The notes under the pieces were generated by a model. It made no database searches, had not been told where the DNA came from, and saw only the letters and a list, made by a program, of their open reading frames with translations. A stretch of 22,448 nucleotides of DNA from IMG/VR virus record IMGVR_UViG_3300006875_000186, positions 1 to 22,448 of that record. One strand, given 5' to 3'. Origin of the DNA: a virus. The first letter of the stretch is position 1. Each line of letters begins with the position of its first letter. The position numbers and the translations under genes were made by a program. Of this stretch, positions 8,781 to 15,891 are shown piece after piece.

Positions 8781-9412
8781 AATTTCCCACTACATTCTGT
8801 GTTTCACTGAAAGCTGCTGCTGACCGACGCGAAAAGGTCGCAAAACACCTGCGAGATCACGGTATCGAGTTCCATCTATTCGATGCGATTCATGCATCAA
8901 AGATGGGTTTGAAAACCAAATTGGCTTATCTTGACGATAAGCCAAACTGGCTTCCAGAGGACGGCCCTCCGTACAAGATTAGCCAACCAGTTCTTGGGTG
9001 TTCTCTTTCACATTATGTGATCTGGAGGATTGCCGAGTACCTGCCAGACGACTATTTCCTGATCGTCGAAGATGACGTTCAGCTTTGTGACGGTTTCAAG
9101 GAAAAACTGACCGAGATGATGTCACGCCTTCCTGAAGACTGGGAGTTTGTCTTTGTTGGCCACTGCTGCCTTCGCAAGGATTACACGGAAGTTCGACCAG
9201 GAATCATATACTCTGGAATCGCGCCACTCTGTACCCACGCTTATCTGATCAAGAAATCATCACTTAGACACTTGATTGAAACGAACGAGCGGATGTACGC
9301 GCCAATCGACATTCAACTCCAGAAGAAGAGTCTCCCGACTATGGTTCATTACTGCCTGTTTCCACCTTTGGCGGTTCAAAATGGAGATCAAAGCACATTC
9401 TCATATGCCTGA
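8777..9412 (+). CDS. Glycosyltransferase family 25 (LPS/collagen-type)
   Basis: A 211-residue protein of the GT25 family (LPS beta-galactosyltransferase and collagen galactosyltransferase relatives). Diagnostic features are the N-terminal CVSLKAAADRREKVAKHL, the GCSLSHYVIWR block (residues 74-84) and the metal-binding LIVEDDV (95-101). These enzymes add galactose or related sugars from UDP-sugar donors to LPS core or proteins. It shares a 4-nt ATGA overlap with the methyltransferase before it and overlaps the following methyltransferase gene. It is slightly short for the family but keeps the catalytic half. Confidence 0.88.
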   Translation: MKFPTTFCVSLKAAADRREKVAKHLRDHGIEFHLFDAIHASKMGLKTKLAYLDDKPNWLPEDGPPYKISQPVLGCSLSHYVIWRIAEYLPDDYFLIVEDDVQLCDGFKEKLTEMMSRLPEDWEFVFVGHCCLRKDYTEVRPGIIYSGIAPLCTHAYLIKKSSLRHLIETNERMYAPIDIQLQKKSLPTMVHYCLFPPLAVQNGDQSTFSYA

Positions 9413-10004
9413 TAACTGGGACAAAGTAATTGCCGCAAGAGAGCATCTTGAGGGATGGACCTATGAAGAAAAGAGCCGCTATCTCTACGATTTAGTTCTT
9501 CAAGAGAAGCCGAACATCGTCGTAGAAGTTGGCGTTTGGAAAGGCTTGAGCTTGGCCAGCTTCTGTGCTGCTTCCTACACGCATCAGTGCGCGGTGTTTG
9601 CGGTTGATCCGTGGAGCGAAGACGCGATGTCTGAGAATGGTTACAACCAGAATCTTAGCGAGAAGCAGTGGCAGTTGGACTCGATCTACAGCAAGTTTCT
9701 GCGCGACTTCAAAAACTTGGATCTCGATAAGAATCTAACCGTCTATCGCCAGACTTCTCTTGAGGCGTCCGCTAGGTTCGCAAACGGACGCGTTGATATC
9801 CTGCATTTGGATGGAGCGCATACAGAATGGGATTCATGCCGTGATCTGGTTGCATGGACTCCCTGCATCAAATCAGGCGGTTACTTCATCATGGACGATG
9901 CAAACTGGGACACCATGAAGCTCGTTCAGGAGTTGGCGAAGTTTAAGTATGATCATGTGACGTATCTTGAGAACGGAAAAACCCGTGTGTACAAAAAACG
10001 ATGA
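9381..10004 (+). CDS. Class I methyltransferase (Methyltransf_24-like)
   Basis: About 207 residues from the ATG at 9381. An ATG at 9405 (overlapping the previous stop as ATGCCTGA) is an alternative, and a longer in-frame start at 9276 would lie deep inside the GT25 gene and is unlikely. Motif I is VVEVGVWKGLSLASF (about 47-61), followed by VFAVDPW and the acidic VDILHLDGAHTEWDSC, then GGYFIMDDANW. The LDGxH and DD pattern is typical of Methyltransf_24/cephalosporin-hydroxylase-like enzymes that act on sugars and are common in glycan clusters. It is the second methyltransferase of the cassette and ends in an ATGA overlap with the GH130-like gene. Confidence 0.8.
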   Translation: MEIKAHSHMPDNWDKVIAAREHLEGWTYEEKSRYLYDLVLQEKPNIVVEVGVWKGLSLASFCAASYTHQCAVFAVDPWSEDAMSENGYNQNLSEKQWQLDSIYSKFLRDFKNLDLDKNLTVYRQTSLEASARFANGRVDILHLDGAHTEWDSCRDLVAWTPCIKSGGYFIMDDANWDTMKLVQELAKFKYDHVTYLENGKTRVYKKR

Positions 10005-11368
10005 GAGATATCATCCGTGAAATCAGTCTCAAAGCACTTCGCAGGTTCGCAAACGGAGGAGATGGTCCTGCGGACCTTATGCTCCAGATCGAAGACCTGC
10101 GTAAGACGCTGGAGATAAGAACCAAAGAACATGAGGAACACCTGACCGAGATCCGCGAAGAGCGTGATCACTGGCTGGCCCTCTACGACGAAACCAAATT
10201 CGCAGCGGAATTCCTGATGAGCTACGCAAAGAACGATGTCCCACTACTAAAGGATCAGGTCGATTGGGAGGTAGGCAAAATTGTCCTGCCGCAAGAGACA
10301 GGCACCTACTACTTCAACCCGGCCATCATCCAAGAAGCAGATGGACGAATCACATTTTTCGCCCGTCGCTGCCGTAACAAGCGCGAGAAAGATGAAGATG
10401 TTTACATGGAGAAGAACGACATCGTTGTCTTCGAGCTTTCCCGTGATCTGCGGGCCACCAAGAAGGCTCTTCTCACGCTTCAATCGCACTATCCGAATGA
10501 GCAGTTTGAAGATCCTCGCGTGGTGCGATTTGGCGACAAATACGGACTAAGCTGCTGCACGTTCATCCCGTTCAAGAGCTACGCGCATCAGGCGATGTTC
10601 CTGCTCGATAAGCAGTTCCTGAACGTCGCTCGGTTCGATCCGCTTCACGGAAACAACAACGCCCAGGCGATGGTGAACGATGGCCATGAGAAGAACTGGC
10701 TATGGTTCGTCCACGATAATGCGCCACACATGGTGTATTCGGCCAATCCGCACCGTGTAATACGCTTTAATGGGCGTCTTGAGAAAGAGGAGGAATACGA
10801 GACGGACGAGTTCAATCCATTCTACAAGTTCGGTGAAGTTCGAGGTGGCACCAATCCGATCCTCATCGACGGAATGTATTGGACTTTCTTCCACTCATCG
10901 CTCCCTTGGATCGCGAACAAGCGTCGCTATTACATGGGCGCGTATGCTTTCGAGGCGAAGGCTCCGTTCCGCATCGTTCGCATGACATCGATGCCGATCC
11001 TCACTGGCACGAACCAGCAGGATTGGTGGCCCGGATTACCCGCTGTCGTGTTCCCATGCGGTGCCTTTTACGACTCTAATAAGTCTCAAGTGGTAGTCGT
11101 CTATGGCATCAACGATGTGGACTGTGGTTACATCCGTATTCCGTATGCGGACCTGCTTGAGATCACGAAAGTGATTCGACCGAAGCGCGATGTCGTCAAT
11201 GCGGAGCGTCCTCCGCGTTTTGGCGATGTGATCGATCCGATTCCTAAGTTACACAAGAAACGAAACAAAAAGACTAAGCATGATCAAATGGTTGAAAGGC
11301 TCAACGAAGAGCGATCCGAAGGACTTGATGAACCTACCGGAGATCAATCTCTCCCAATGGATCTCTGA
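10001..11368 (+). CDS. GH130-like beta-propeller protein with N-terminal helical region
   Basis: A 455-residue protein. Residues about 1-80 are charged and helical, probably coiled coil (LMLQIEDLRKTLEIRTKEHE). From about 100 onward it has the landmarks of the five-bladed GH130/GH43-like propeller: YYFNPAII, FEDPRVVRFGDKYGL (169 on), RGGTNPILIDGMYWTFFHSS (281-300), YYMGAYAFEAKAPFRI (310-325), VVFPCGAFYD (349 on) and VVYGINDVDCGY. GH130 members are phosphorylases or hydrolases of beta-mannosides. I cannot tell whether this copy is catalytic or only binds glycans. The C-terminus is a lysine-rich, then acidic tail. It is coupled to the methyltransferase by ATGA and overlaps the next small gene. 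Confidence 0.7.
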   Translation: MRDIIREISLKALRRFANGGDGPADLMLQIEDLRKTLEIRTKEHEEHLTEIREERDHWLALYDETKFAAEFLMSYAKNDVPLLKDQVDWEVGKIVLPQETGTYYFNPAIIQEADGRITFFARRCRNKREKDEDVYMEKNDIVVFELSRDLRATKKALLTLQSHYPNEQFEDPRVVRFGDKYGLSCCTFIPFKSYAHQAMFLLDKQFLNVARFDPLHGNNNAQAMVNDGHEKNWLWFVHDNAPHMVYSANPHRVIRFNGRLEKEEEYETDEFNPFYKFGEVRGGTNPILIDGMYWTFFHSSLPWIANKRRYYMGAYAFEAKAPFRIVRMTSMPILTGTNQQDWWPGLPAVVFPCGAFYDSNKSQVVVVYGINDVDCGYIRIPYADLLEITKVIRPKRDVVNAERPPRFGDVIDPIPKLHKKRNKKTKHDQMVERLNEERSEGLDEPTGDQSLPMDL

Positions 11369-11603
11369 CGGTCAGCAAGCTGAACTGGCGAAGCTGTTGG
11401 CCAACCCGATTGTCCGCATGGCATTGCGGATTGTGTCCGAATCAATTCCGGTCCCAATGCCTGGGCATAACGCCAAGGAATCAGATATCGTGTTTGCCGC
11501 TGGTGTAACCGCTGGTTACGCGCATTGTCTTGAAAACCTTCGCAAATTGGCAGCAAATCAAGTTGTCAGCGAACCTGAAGCGACGTTTGAAAAACAGTAT
11601 TAA
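11328..11603 (+). CDS. Small conserved-type phage protein between cassette and scaffold
   Basis: A 91-residue protein from the ATG at 11328, chosen because GAAGGA lies about 5 nt upstream. A start at 11280 is in frame but would overlap the GH130-like gene by 89 nt. The protein is mostly helical (WISDGQQAELAKLLANPIVRMALRIVSES) with a Gly/Ala-rich middle (FAAGVTAGYAHCLENLRKLA). I do not recognise a family. Genes of this size are often found just before the scaffold in podovirus head operons, so a head-assembly or packaging accessory role is possible. Confidence 0.75.
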   Translation: MNLPEINLSQWISDGQQAELAKLLANPIVRMALRIVSESIPVPMPGHNAKESDIVFAAGVTAGYAHCLENLRKLAANQVVSEPEATFEKQY

Positions 11604-11615
11604 CCAATAACAAAT

Positions 11616-12812
11616 ATGGATGGAGATCAACTGAACAGTCCGATTGTCAATGGCGGCGAAACTCCTGATTTCGGGAACTCGATTCTCGATGCGTTCAATA
11701 AGATGGGCGCAAACGACGAAGGCGTTGCCGAGCAGGTGACCGAAGCCGATCTGAAGAAGGAGAAGGCCAGTCCTCCTCCTCAGCAGAAGCAGGAGAAGCA
11801 GACTCAACCGAAAGCTGAGAAGCCTACCGCTAAGACTCGCGCCGAGAAGGACATCGAGTTGATGTTCACCAAACCGGCTAAATCCGAAGATGTTTCCGGT
11901 GATGTTGACGCTGACATCCCCGAGACGATCAAGAGTACAAAAGCCGCTGAAGCCTTCCGAAAGATCAAGGAAGAGAAGGCTGCACTCGCCAAGCAGCTAG
12001 AGGAAATCAAGTCTTCCAAGAATCCTTCCGAAGATTACGAGACCAAGCTCAAGTCGTTGAGCGAAGAGCGCGAAGCTCTTTCCGAGCGTCTTCGATTGCT
12101 CGACATCGAGCGTCATCCTGAGTTCGTCAAGAAGTACGAGGGTCGCATCAACAATGTGTTCGAGTCGGTCAAAGGACTCGTTGGCAGCGATGGCGACCGT
12201 CTCGTATCGCTCTTGAAGGCTCCCGAGAGCGATTATCGGAACTCCCAGATCGATGACATCGTCGATCAGCTTTCGCCGTCCAAGAAGGCCAAGCTGGGCG
12301 CATTGATCGTCAAGCATGAGGAGATTCAGGGCGAACGCGCTTCCGAGATCGCTGAAGCTAAGAGCGATTACGAGTCGATCATCTCCAAGTATCAGCAGGA
12401 TGAATCGACGAACACGAAGGCCGCGCTAGAGGAGGCTAATAAGACTTGGAGCAAGGTTTCCGAGAACGCTCGCGCCCTTGAGATTTTTGAGCCTCGCGAG
12501 AATGACGAGGAGTGGAACAGCGAACTCACGCAGCGCATGGACTTGGCCCGCCAGATTTTCAATGGCGAGAACAGCGAGGAAGACCTTGCCAAGGCTGCTC
12601 TTTGGGCCGCTGCTGCGCCGAAGTATCGCGAGCTTCTCTATGCTCAGGTCGAGGTGAACAAGCGGCTCCAATCTGAACTGGCGAAGTATCGCGGTGCCGA
12701 ACCTGGAGTCTCGTCCTCCTCAAAAGGAAATTCGCGCCCCGCTTCCGCGAACAGCGCGAATCCGAACTCTCAGGATTTCATCGCCAACGTGATGAAATCG
12801 CTTGGTCGCTGA
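11616..12812 (+). CDS. Scaffolding protein
   Basis: A 398-residue, strongly charged, low-complexity helical protein. The N-terminus is acidic, followed by a Pro/Gln/Lys-rich linker (50-75), a predicted coiled coil (about 107-163), more charged helices, a Ser/Asn linker and a short C-terminal amphipathic helix DFIANVMKSLGR. This is the usual build of phage internal scaffolds, whose C-terminal helix docks onto the capsid protein. The leader (CCAATAACAAAT) lacks an SD. Its stop TGA abuts the stop of the convergent gene at 12813 with no gap. The capsid gene is not next to it but on the opposite strand 4 kb away. Confidence 0.85.
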   Translation: MDGDQLNSPIVNGGETPDFGNSILDAFNKMGANDEGVAEQVTEADLKKEKASPPPQQKQEKQTQPKAEKPTAKTRAEKDIELMFTKPAKSEDVSGDVDADIPETIKSTKAAEAFRKIKEEKAALAKQLEEIKSSKNPSEDYETKLKSLSEEREALSERLRLLDIERHPEFVKKYEGRINNVFESVKGLVGSDGDRLVSLLKAPESDYRNSQIDDIVDQLSPSKKAKLGALIVKHEEIQGERASEIAEAKSDYESIISKYQQDESTNTKAALEEANKTWSKVSENARALEIFEPRENDEEWNSELTQRMDLARQIFNGENSEEDLAKAALWAAAAPKYRELLYAQVEVNKRLQSELAKYRGAEPGVSSSSKGNSRPASANSANPNSQDFIANVMKSLGR

Positions 12813-12974
12813 TCACTTGCGATAGGGTCCAGATCCATACGGACCTGAACCGCTAGGAACAGTAGGCGGATTATACACCGGCTTCTGAGGAATCGGAGCC
12901 GGTGTTTTCCTGTACGGACCAGACCCGGAAGCGGGCGATTGCGATACTCCTTTGTATGGGGCGTTTGCGCTCAT
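12813..12974 (-). CDS. Gly/Pro/Tyr-rich small protein with SGSGPY repeats
   Basis: A 53-residue gene from the ATG at 12974 (AAAGGA 5 nt upstream) to TGA at 12815-12813. Its start directly follows the TGA of the lipoprotein gene (TGAATG), so translation is probably coupled. The protein has three SGSGPY/GSGPYRK-type units, two ending in SGPYRK, around a Pro-rich middle (KTPAPIPQKPVYNPP). It lacks membrane segments. No function is recognised. The SD, the coupling and the repeated codon pattern support a real gene. It is the last gene of the leftward capsid-lysis unit. Confidence 0.65.
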   Translation of the reverse strand: MSANAPYKGVSQSPASGSGPYRKTPAPIPQKPVYNPPTVPSGSGPYGSGPYRK

Positions 12975-13196
12975 TCAATCCTTTGGCAGAGCATACCAGC
13001 CTTCATGGATGGTGATGCGGTTGTTACTACGCACGGTTTTGCCGCTCGCGTCAACAACCCAAACCTTGGCCTTCACGCTCTCAGCAAGGCGTACCGGTTC
13101 ACCGTGGGGGACGTAAATCACCCTACTTGTCGTGCATCCGGTCAATGCGATCAAGCAGATCGCGCTTGAGAGCAGGTTGTTTCTTAGCGTCTTCAC
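12975..13196 (-). CDS. Small outer-membrane-type lipoprotein (possible o-spanin analogue)
   Basis: From a GTG at 13196 this gives 73 residues beginning VKTLRNNLLSSAICLIALTGC: a short basic n-region, a hydrophobic core and a lipobox LTGC, a clean signal peptidase II site. In-frame ATGs at 13223 and 13235 would add an unneeded hydrophobic leader and longer overlap. The mature part (IYVPHGEPVRLAESVKAKVWVVDASGKTV... EGWYALP) resembles small phage lipoproteins seen in lysis regions. The gene starts inside the 49-codon gene upstream and the lipobox is encoded across that gene's last codons in another frame, recalling Rz/Rz1. The spanin role is inference. Confidence 0.7.
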   Translation of the reverse strand: MKTLRNNLLSSAICLIALTGCTTSRVIYVPHGEPVRLAESVKAKVWVVDASGKTVRSNNRITIHEGWYALPKD

Positions 13197-13272
13197 TCGT
13201 TTTATCGGCAGAAAAAATGCCATGAAGCCAAACAATCAGCTTCATGGCGAACTCGGCAAGGAAGTTGAACAT
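13123..13272 (-). CDS. Small membrane-associated protein (possible i-spanin analogue)
   Basis: A 49-residue protein from the ATG at 13272, 4 nt after the holin stop. The N-terminus MFNFLAEFAMKLIVWLHGIF is a hydrophobic/amphipathic segment and the remainder is highly charged (SEDAKKQPALKRDLLDRIDRMHDK). Position after the holin and the nested lipoprotein gene over its 3' end suggest the inner partner of a spanin pair. It is much shorter than known i-spanins and has no long periplasmic coiled coil, so it might instead be another lysis accessory. A longer in-frame start at 13398 would overlap the whole holin gene and is rejected. Confidence 0.6.
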   Translation of the reverse strand: MFNFLAEFAMKLIVWLHGIFSADKTSEDAKKQPALKRDLLDRIDRMHDK

Positions 13273-13276
13273 CCGA

Positions 13277-13456
13277 TTACTCGGCCTTCTTTTCCCCACC
13301 GGCGTTCTTCTTAATGGACCAGCCGATGCCAACAATCGTGGCAATCGCACCAGCAAACTCTCCCACCTGATCGGCGGAAGCGAGACCCTTGGCGACAAGG
13401 AAACCGCCAGCAGCCGTGAGGATGTGGCGGATGAGTGAGGCGATATTCGGATTCAT
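13277..13456 (-). CDS. Holin (Pam3-gp28-like, two membrane helices)
   Basis: A 59-residue protein from the ATG at 13456, which overlaps the previous stop as ATGA. It reads MNPNIASLIRHILTAAGGFL, then VAKGLASADQVGEFAGAIA, then TIVGIGWSIKKNAGGEKKAE. This shows an Arg/His before the first hydrophobic helix, a short polar turn, a second helix ending in GWSIKK and a charged tail. This is the pattern of small phage holins I recall as the Pam3-gp28 family, which permeabilise the inner membrane at the end of infection. The frame is open further upstream (to 13528), but that extension lies inside the XhlA-like gene. Confidence 0.8.
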   Translation of the reverse strand: MNPNIASLIRHILTAAGGFLVAKGLASADQVGEFAGAIATIVGIGWSIKKNAGGEKKAE

Positions 13457-13662
13457 CGCTTGAACATTACCTGAATGATCAACTGGGCCACAACAGGAAT
13501 CACGCTGAACGCACCAAAGAGCTTCCATTGGAAAGCTCGAAGGTTATCGATCTGCGCCTTGATACCGTGAATGTCGGCCACCATGCCCGCATCTGCGTCT
13601 CCAATGATGGTTTCCAATCTCACGATACGAAGTTCCAGGTTGTGCTGTTGGTCGTCACTCAT
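13453..13662 (-). CDS. XhlA/holin-associated membrane protein
   Basis: A 69-residue protein with an N-terminal charged coiled-coil region (LELRIVRLETIIGDAD, HGIKAQIDNLRAFQ), one C-terminal membrane helix (about residues 46-66, LFGAFSVIPVVAQLIIQVMF) and a basic end. This matches hemolysin XhlA-type or holin-accessory proteins that sit next to holins. The start overlaps the 50-aa gene stop and its own stop overlaps the holin start, both as ATGA. It probably modulates the holin or anchors lysis proteins at the membrane. Confidence 0.75.
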   Translation of the reverse strand: MSDDQQHNLELRIVRLETIIGDADAGMVADIHGIKAQIDNLRAFQWKLFGAFSVIPVVAQLIIQVMFKR

Positions 13663-13811
13663 TGACCGGCTGATTTCTTAACTGCTTCCTCGATTTTCTC
13701 AAAGAGAGGAACGCCAACGCGAGCGTTCGGAATTCCCCCTGCTTTGATAGCGATTTCGATGAGTTGAGCCAGTTGCTGCGCTTGTTCGATGGTGAGTTCG
13801 ATATTGATCAT
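13659..13811 (-). CDS. Small helical protein upstream of the lysis genes
   Basis: A 50-residue gene from the ATG at 13811 to TGA at 13661-13659, ending in a 4-nt overlap with the XhlA-like start. The sequence MINIELTIEQAQQLAQLIEI is followed by AIKAGGIPNARVGVPLFEKI and a charged helix (EEAVKK). Small proteins of this build, two helices with AxKAGG between them, are frequent next to phage lysis genes; no role is established that I know of. The tight coupling on the downstream side argues that it is real despite its size. Confidence 0.7.
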   Translation of the reverse strand: MINIELTIEQAQQLAQLIEIAIKAGGIPNARVGVPLFEKIEEAVKKSAGQ

Positions 13812-13827
13812 GCGCGATCAGCGTATG

Positions 13828-14283
13828 TCAGGCAGAAGCGTCCTGCAAGACAGGCGAGCCAGTCACCGGATCAATGACAACACCGGCGGGAAGCGGCGGC
13901 TGGCTCAGATCCGGCGCGGGAGGAGCGATCACCGGAGCCTGGATGGTGGTGCCATCGACAACAGCGTCGCCCCACGGCAGCGGAGGAGTGATGATCGGAG
14001 GATTAACCTGATCAGCGATCTGCTGGGCCACAGCGGCTTCGGCAGCGGCTTTGTCCACGCCATTGGTCCAGACCCATCCAAGAACCTGTTCCTGCGTCAG
14101 ATCCTCGAAAGGAGTGAAGTCGGAAGCGGCAGGAGCTTGGAAGCTCACCGTGGCATAGACAGATCCGCTGTACTGGCCATCCGTAGCGGAACACCTCCAC
14201 GCGGCGGTGACGACGACATCGGTCAGAGAGCCATCAACAGGCTTGACCCACAGGGTTTCGATTTTCCAGAGAGGGGTAATCAT
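13828..14283 (-). CDS. Conserved phage protein (DUF7936-like)
   Basis: A 151-residue protein. The N-terminal half, ITPLWKIETLWVKPVDGSLT, then VVVTAAWRCSATDGQYSGSV and LTQEQVLGWVWTNGVDKAAAE, matches a family I recall as DUF7936, found beside fibre and lysis genes in many tailed phages. I could not check the name. It looks like a small beta domain followed by a helix and then a Pro-rich C-terminal tail (PPIITPPLPWGD, APPAPDLSQPPLP). It begins 2 nt after the S74 fibre stop. It could be a fibre assembly or virion accessory protein; the function is unknown. Confidence 0.8.
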   Translation of the reverse strand: MITPLWKIETLWVKPVDGSLTDVVVTAAWRCSATDGQYSGSVYATVSFQAPAASDFTPFEDLTQEQVLGWVWTNGVDKAAAEAAVAQQIADQVNPPIITPPLPWGDAVVDGTTIQAPVIAPPAPDLSQPPLPAGVVIDPVTGSPVLQDASA

Positions 14284-14285
14284 AA

Positions 14286-15671
14286 TTAGGCGAGTTTGGC
14301 TTCCAGAGCTTCGATACGGGTCATTGCTTCCTGCAAGGCTTTGATTGCACCGTGGTAGAGATCGGTGGTGTAGATGGTCTTGAAAGGAACACCGTCAGCA
14401 GGAGTATTTCCAAATCCATCAACATCGACCAATTCAGGAGCGACTGCTTCAACCTGCTGAGCGATCAAACCGATGTTGTTGTCGCTGTGCGTCTGGTCCT
14501 TGTACTTGAACGTGACAACCTCCAACGCCTTAATCTTGTTCCAGTACGAAGCAAGAGGCTTGATGTCGGTCTTGGTGCGTTCGTCAGATAGGTTGGAATC
14601 GTTCGACTGATAATTCGCAATTCCACCGTTGGAATACAGGAACAGCCTAGAAGCAGCGTTGTCAGAACAAGCAAGAAACTCGTTCGAAGCATTGTTAGGA
14701 GCAGCAGCACTGTAGTTGATTAGGAAACCGTAGTTTCCGCCAGACGACGCAGAATTAAAGAATCGTCCAACATACACATTCCTGCTGCTGGTCAGATTAA
14801 GCCGCTCCTGATTCGCAACAGAAGTTGCACCAATAGAAAGATTCCCACTCGCATCCAGCGTCATCGCCTGGGTGAAGGTGATCGCATTGCCAGCGGTGCC
14901 GGAGGCGGCGTTGTACCACCTATGCGCACCAGACGACTGACTGTAGTACGAAGCGGCAACACCAGTAGCAGCATACTTGTATCCAGCACCGCTAAAATAC
15001 CCATTTACACCGACATCAACACGATATGCTCCAGCGTTTCCAGCGATGAAATTAGGATATCCCAATTCCATTGCCTTAAAATTACCATCCCAAGCCTGCG
15101 GCGCGGTTCCGAGACCGAGGTTGCCGGAGGAGTCGAGGGTGGCCCTCAGCGTGTTGTTAGTGCAAAGATACAGCGGATTAGTCGATAAAGTTCCGATTGC
15201 AAGACCGCTTGAATTAGCGGTTAGCGCGTTTTCAAAAACAACATTTAACTTAGCTTTATTGATTCCGAAAATGGTTCCAGAAGCATTTTGACCGTATGAT
15301 TCAAGGGTCAAATAGTTGGCAGCATTAGACTGAAGATCAAACCTAGCTCCAACATTAGTTCCAGAGTTCGTGTTATTAACGACAAGTGTAGTTTCAGCAT
15401 CTTGCGATTTTTGAACGTGCAGAATAGATGTCGGACTTGCCGTCCCAACACCCACACGATCATTCGCGCTATCAACCTTCAGCGTCGAGGTATCAACCGT
15501 CAGGTCGCCGGTGATGGAGGCGTTTCCGGGGACAGTGATGTTGTTACCACTAGGCCCAGTAGCCGTGTACAACTCGCTAAAGTTCGAGTTGCAGTACTGG
15601 AAAGCCGTACGCAACGGCGTTCCCGTTCCGTCATTCGGAGCCGCACCGACATTGATCGTTTGCTGTGACAT
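14286..15671 (-). CDS. Tail fibre/appendage with C-terminal S74 intramolecular chaperone
   Basis: A 461-residue protein. The N-terminus, INVGAAPNDGTGTPLRTAFQ followed by NSNFSELY, is a common phage baseplate/fibre attachment phrase. The middle is repetitive, Gly/Asn/Ser-rich beta sequence (GNASITGDLTVDTSTLKVDS, RVGVGTASPTSILHV, TLDASGNLGLG, TLDASGNLSIG), typical of trimeric fibres. The last 100 residues start at Ser362 in LSDERTKTDI and continue with NIGLIAQQVEAVAPELV and a terminal coiled coil, the Peptidase_S74 chaperone. That domain drives trimer folding and then cuts itself off just before the serine, using a Ser/Lys pair. The leader (TTTAACAAAAGATT) has no SD. Confidence 0.92.
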   Translation of the reverse strand: MSQQTINVGAAPNDGTGTPLRTAFQYCNSNFSELYTATGPSGNNITVPGNASITGDLTVDTSTLKVDSANDRVGVGTASPTSILHVQKSQDAETTLVVNNTNSGTNVGARFDLQSNAANYLTLESYGQNASGTIFGINKAKLNVVFENALTANSSGLAIGTLSTNPLYLCTNNTLRATLDSSGNLGLGTAPQAWDGNFKAMELGYPNFIAGNAGAYRVDVGVNGYFSGAGYKYAATGVAASYYSQSSGAHRWYNAASGTAGNAITFTQAMTLDASGNLSIGATSVANQERLNLTSSRNVYVGRFFNSASSGGNYGFLINYSAAAPNNASNEFLACSDNAASRLFLYSNGGIANYQSNDSNLSDERTKTDIKPLASYWNKIKALEVVTFKYKDQTHSDNNIGLIAQQVEAVAPELVDVDGFGNTPADGVPFKTIYTTDLYHGAIKALQEAMTRIEALEAKLA

Positions 15672-15680
15672 AATCTTTTG

Positions 15681-15890
15681 TTAAATGAATTCCGTCATGT
15701 CCGCCGTGATGATGGTGCTGTCAGCAGTTACCACCGTGCTATCCGCCGTGATATCCGCCGAACCACCCAAAGTAGCAGCTTCCCAAAGTAGGCCAATCTC
15801 CAACAGATTGCGCTCACGCGGACTCTTGCACGAAGCACCCCACGCTTCAGCTATCAGCGATGCAGCATCCGTACAGGAGATATTGGCCAT
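15681..15890 (-). CDS. Small virion-type protein with Cys domain and TAD repeat
   Basis: A 69-residue protein. Residues 1-36 align without gaps to the N-terminus of the next upstream gene (15892-16326), sharing about 15 of 36 positions, including Cys6, LIxEA, Cys21 and SPxE. The C-terminus is three 7-residue units, ITADSTV, VTADSTI and ITADMTE. The same unit is found at residues 64-81 of the large tail protein at 1-1738. The start lies one base after the upstream stop. I do not know a named family; the shared motifs and the position between capsid-side genes and a fibre suggest a virion appendage or adaptor. Confidence 0.75.
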   Translation of the reverse strand: MANISCTDAASLIAEAWGASCKSPRERNLLEIGLLWEAATLGGSADITADSTVVTADSTIITADMTEFI

Positions 15891-15891
15891 A

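Noticed and set aside
13789-14289. 166-codon plus-strand frame opposite the 151-aa phage protein
   Set aside because: Arg/Asp/Ser-rich shadow; the minus frame matches a known phage protein pattern and fits the operon.
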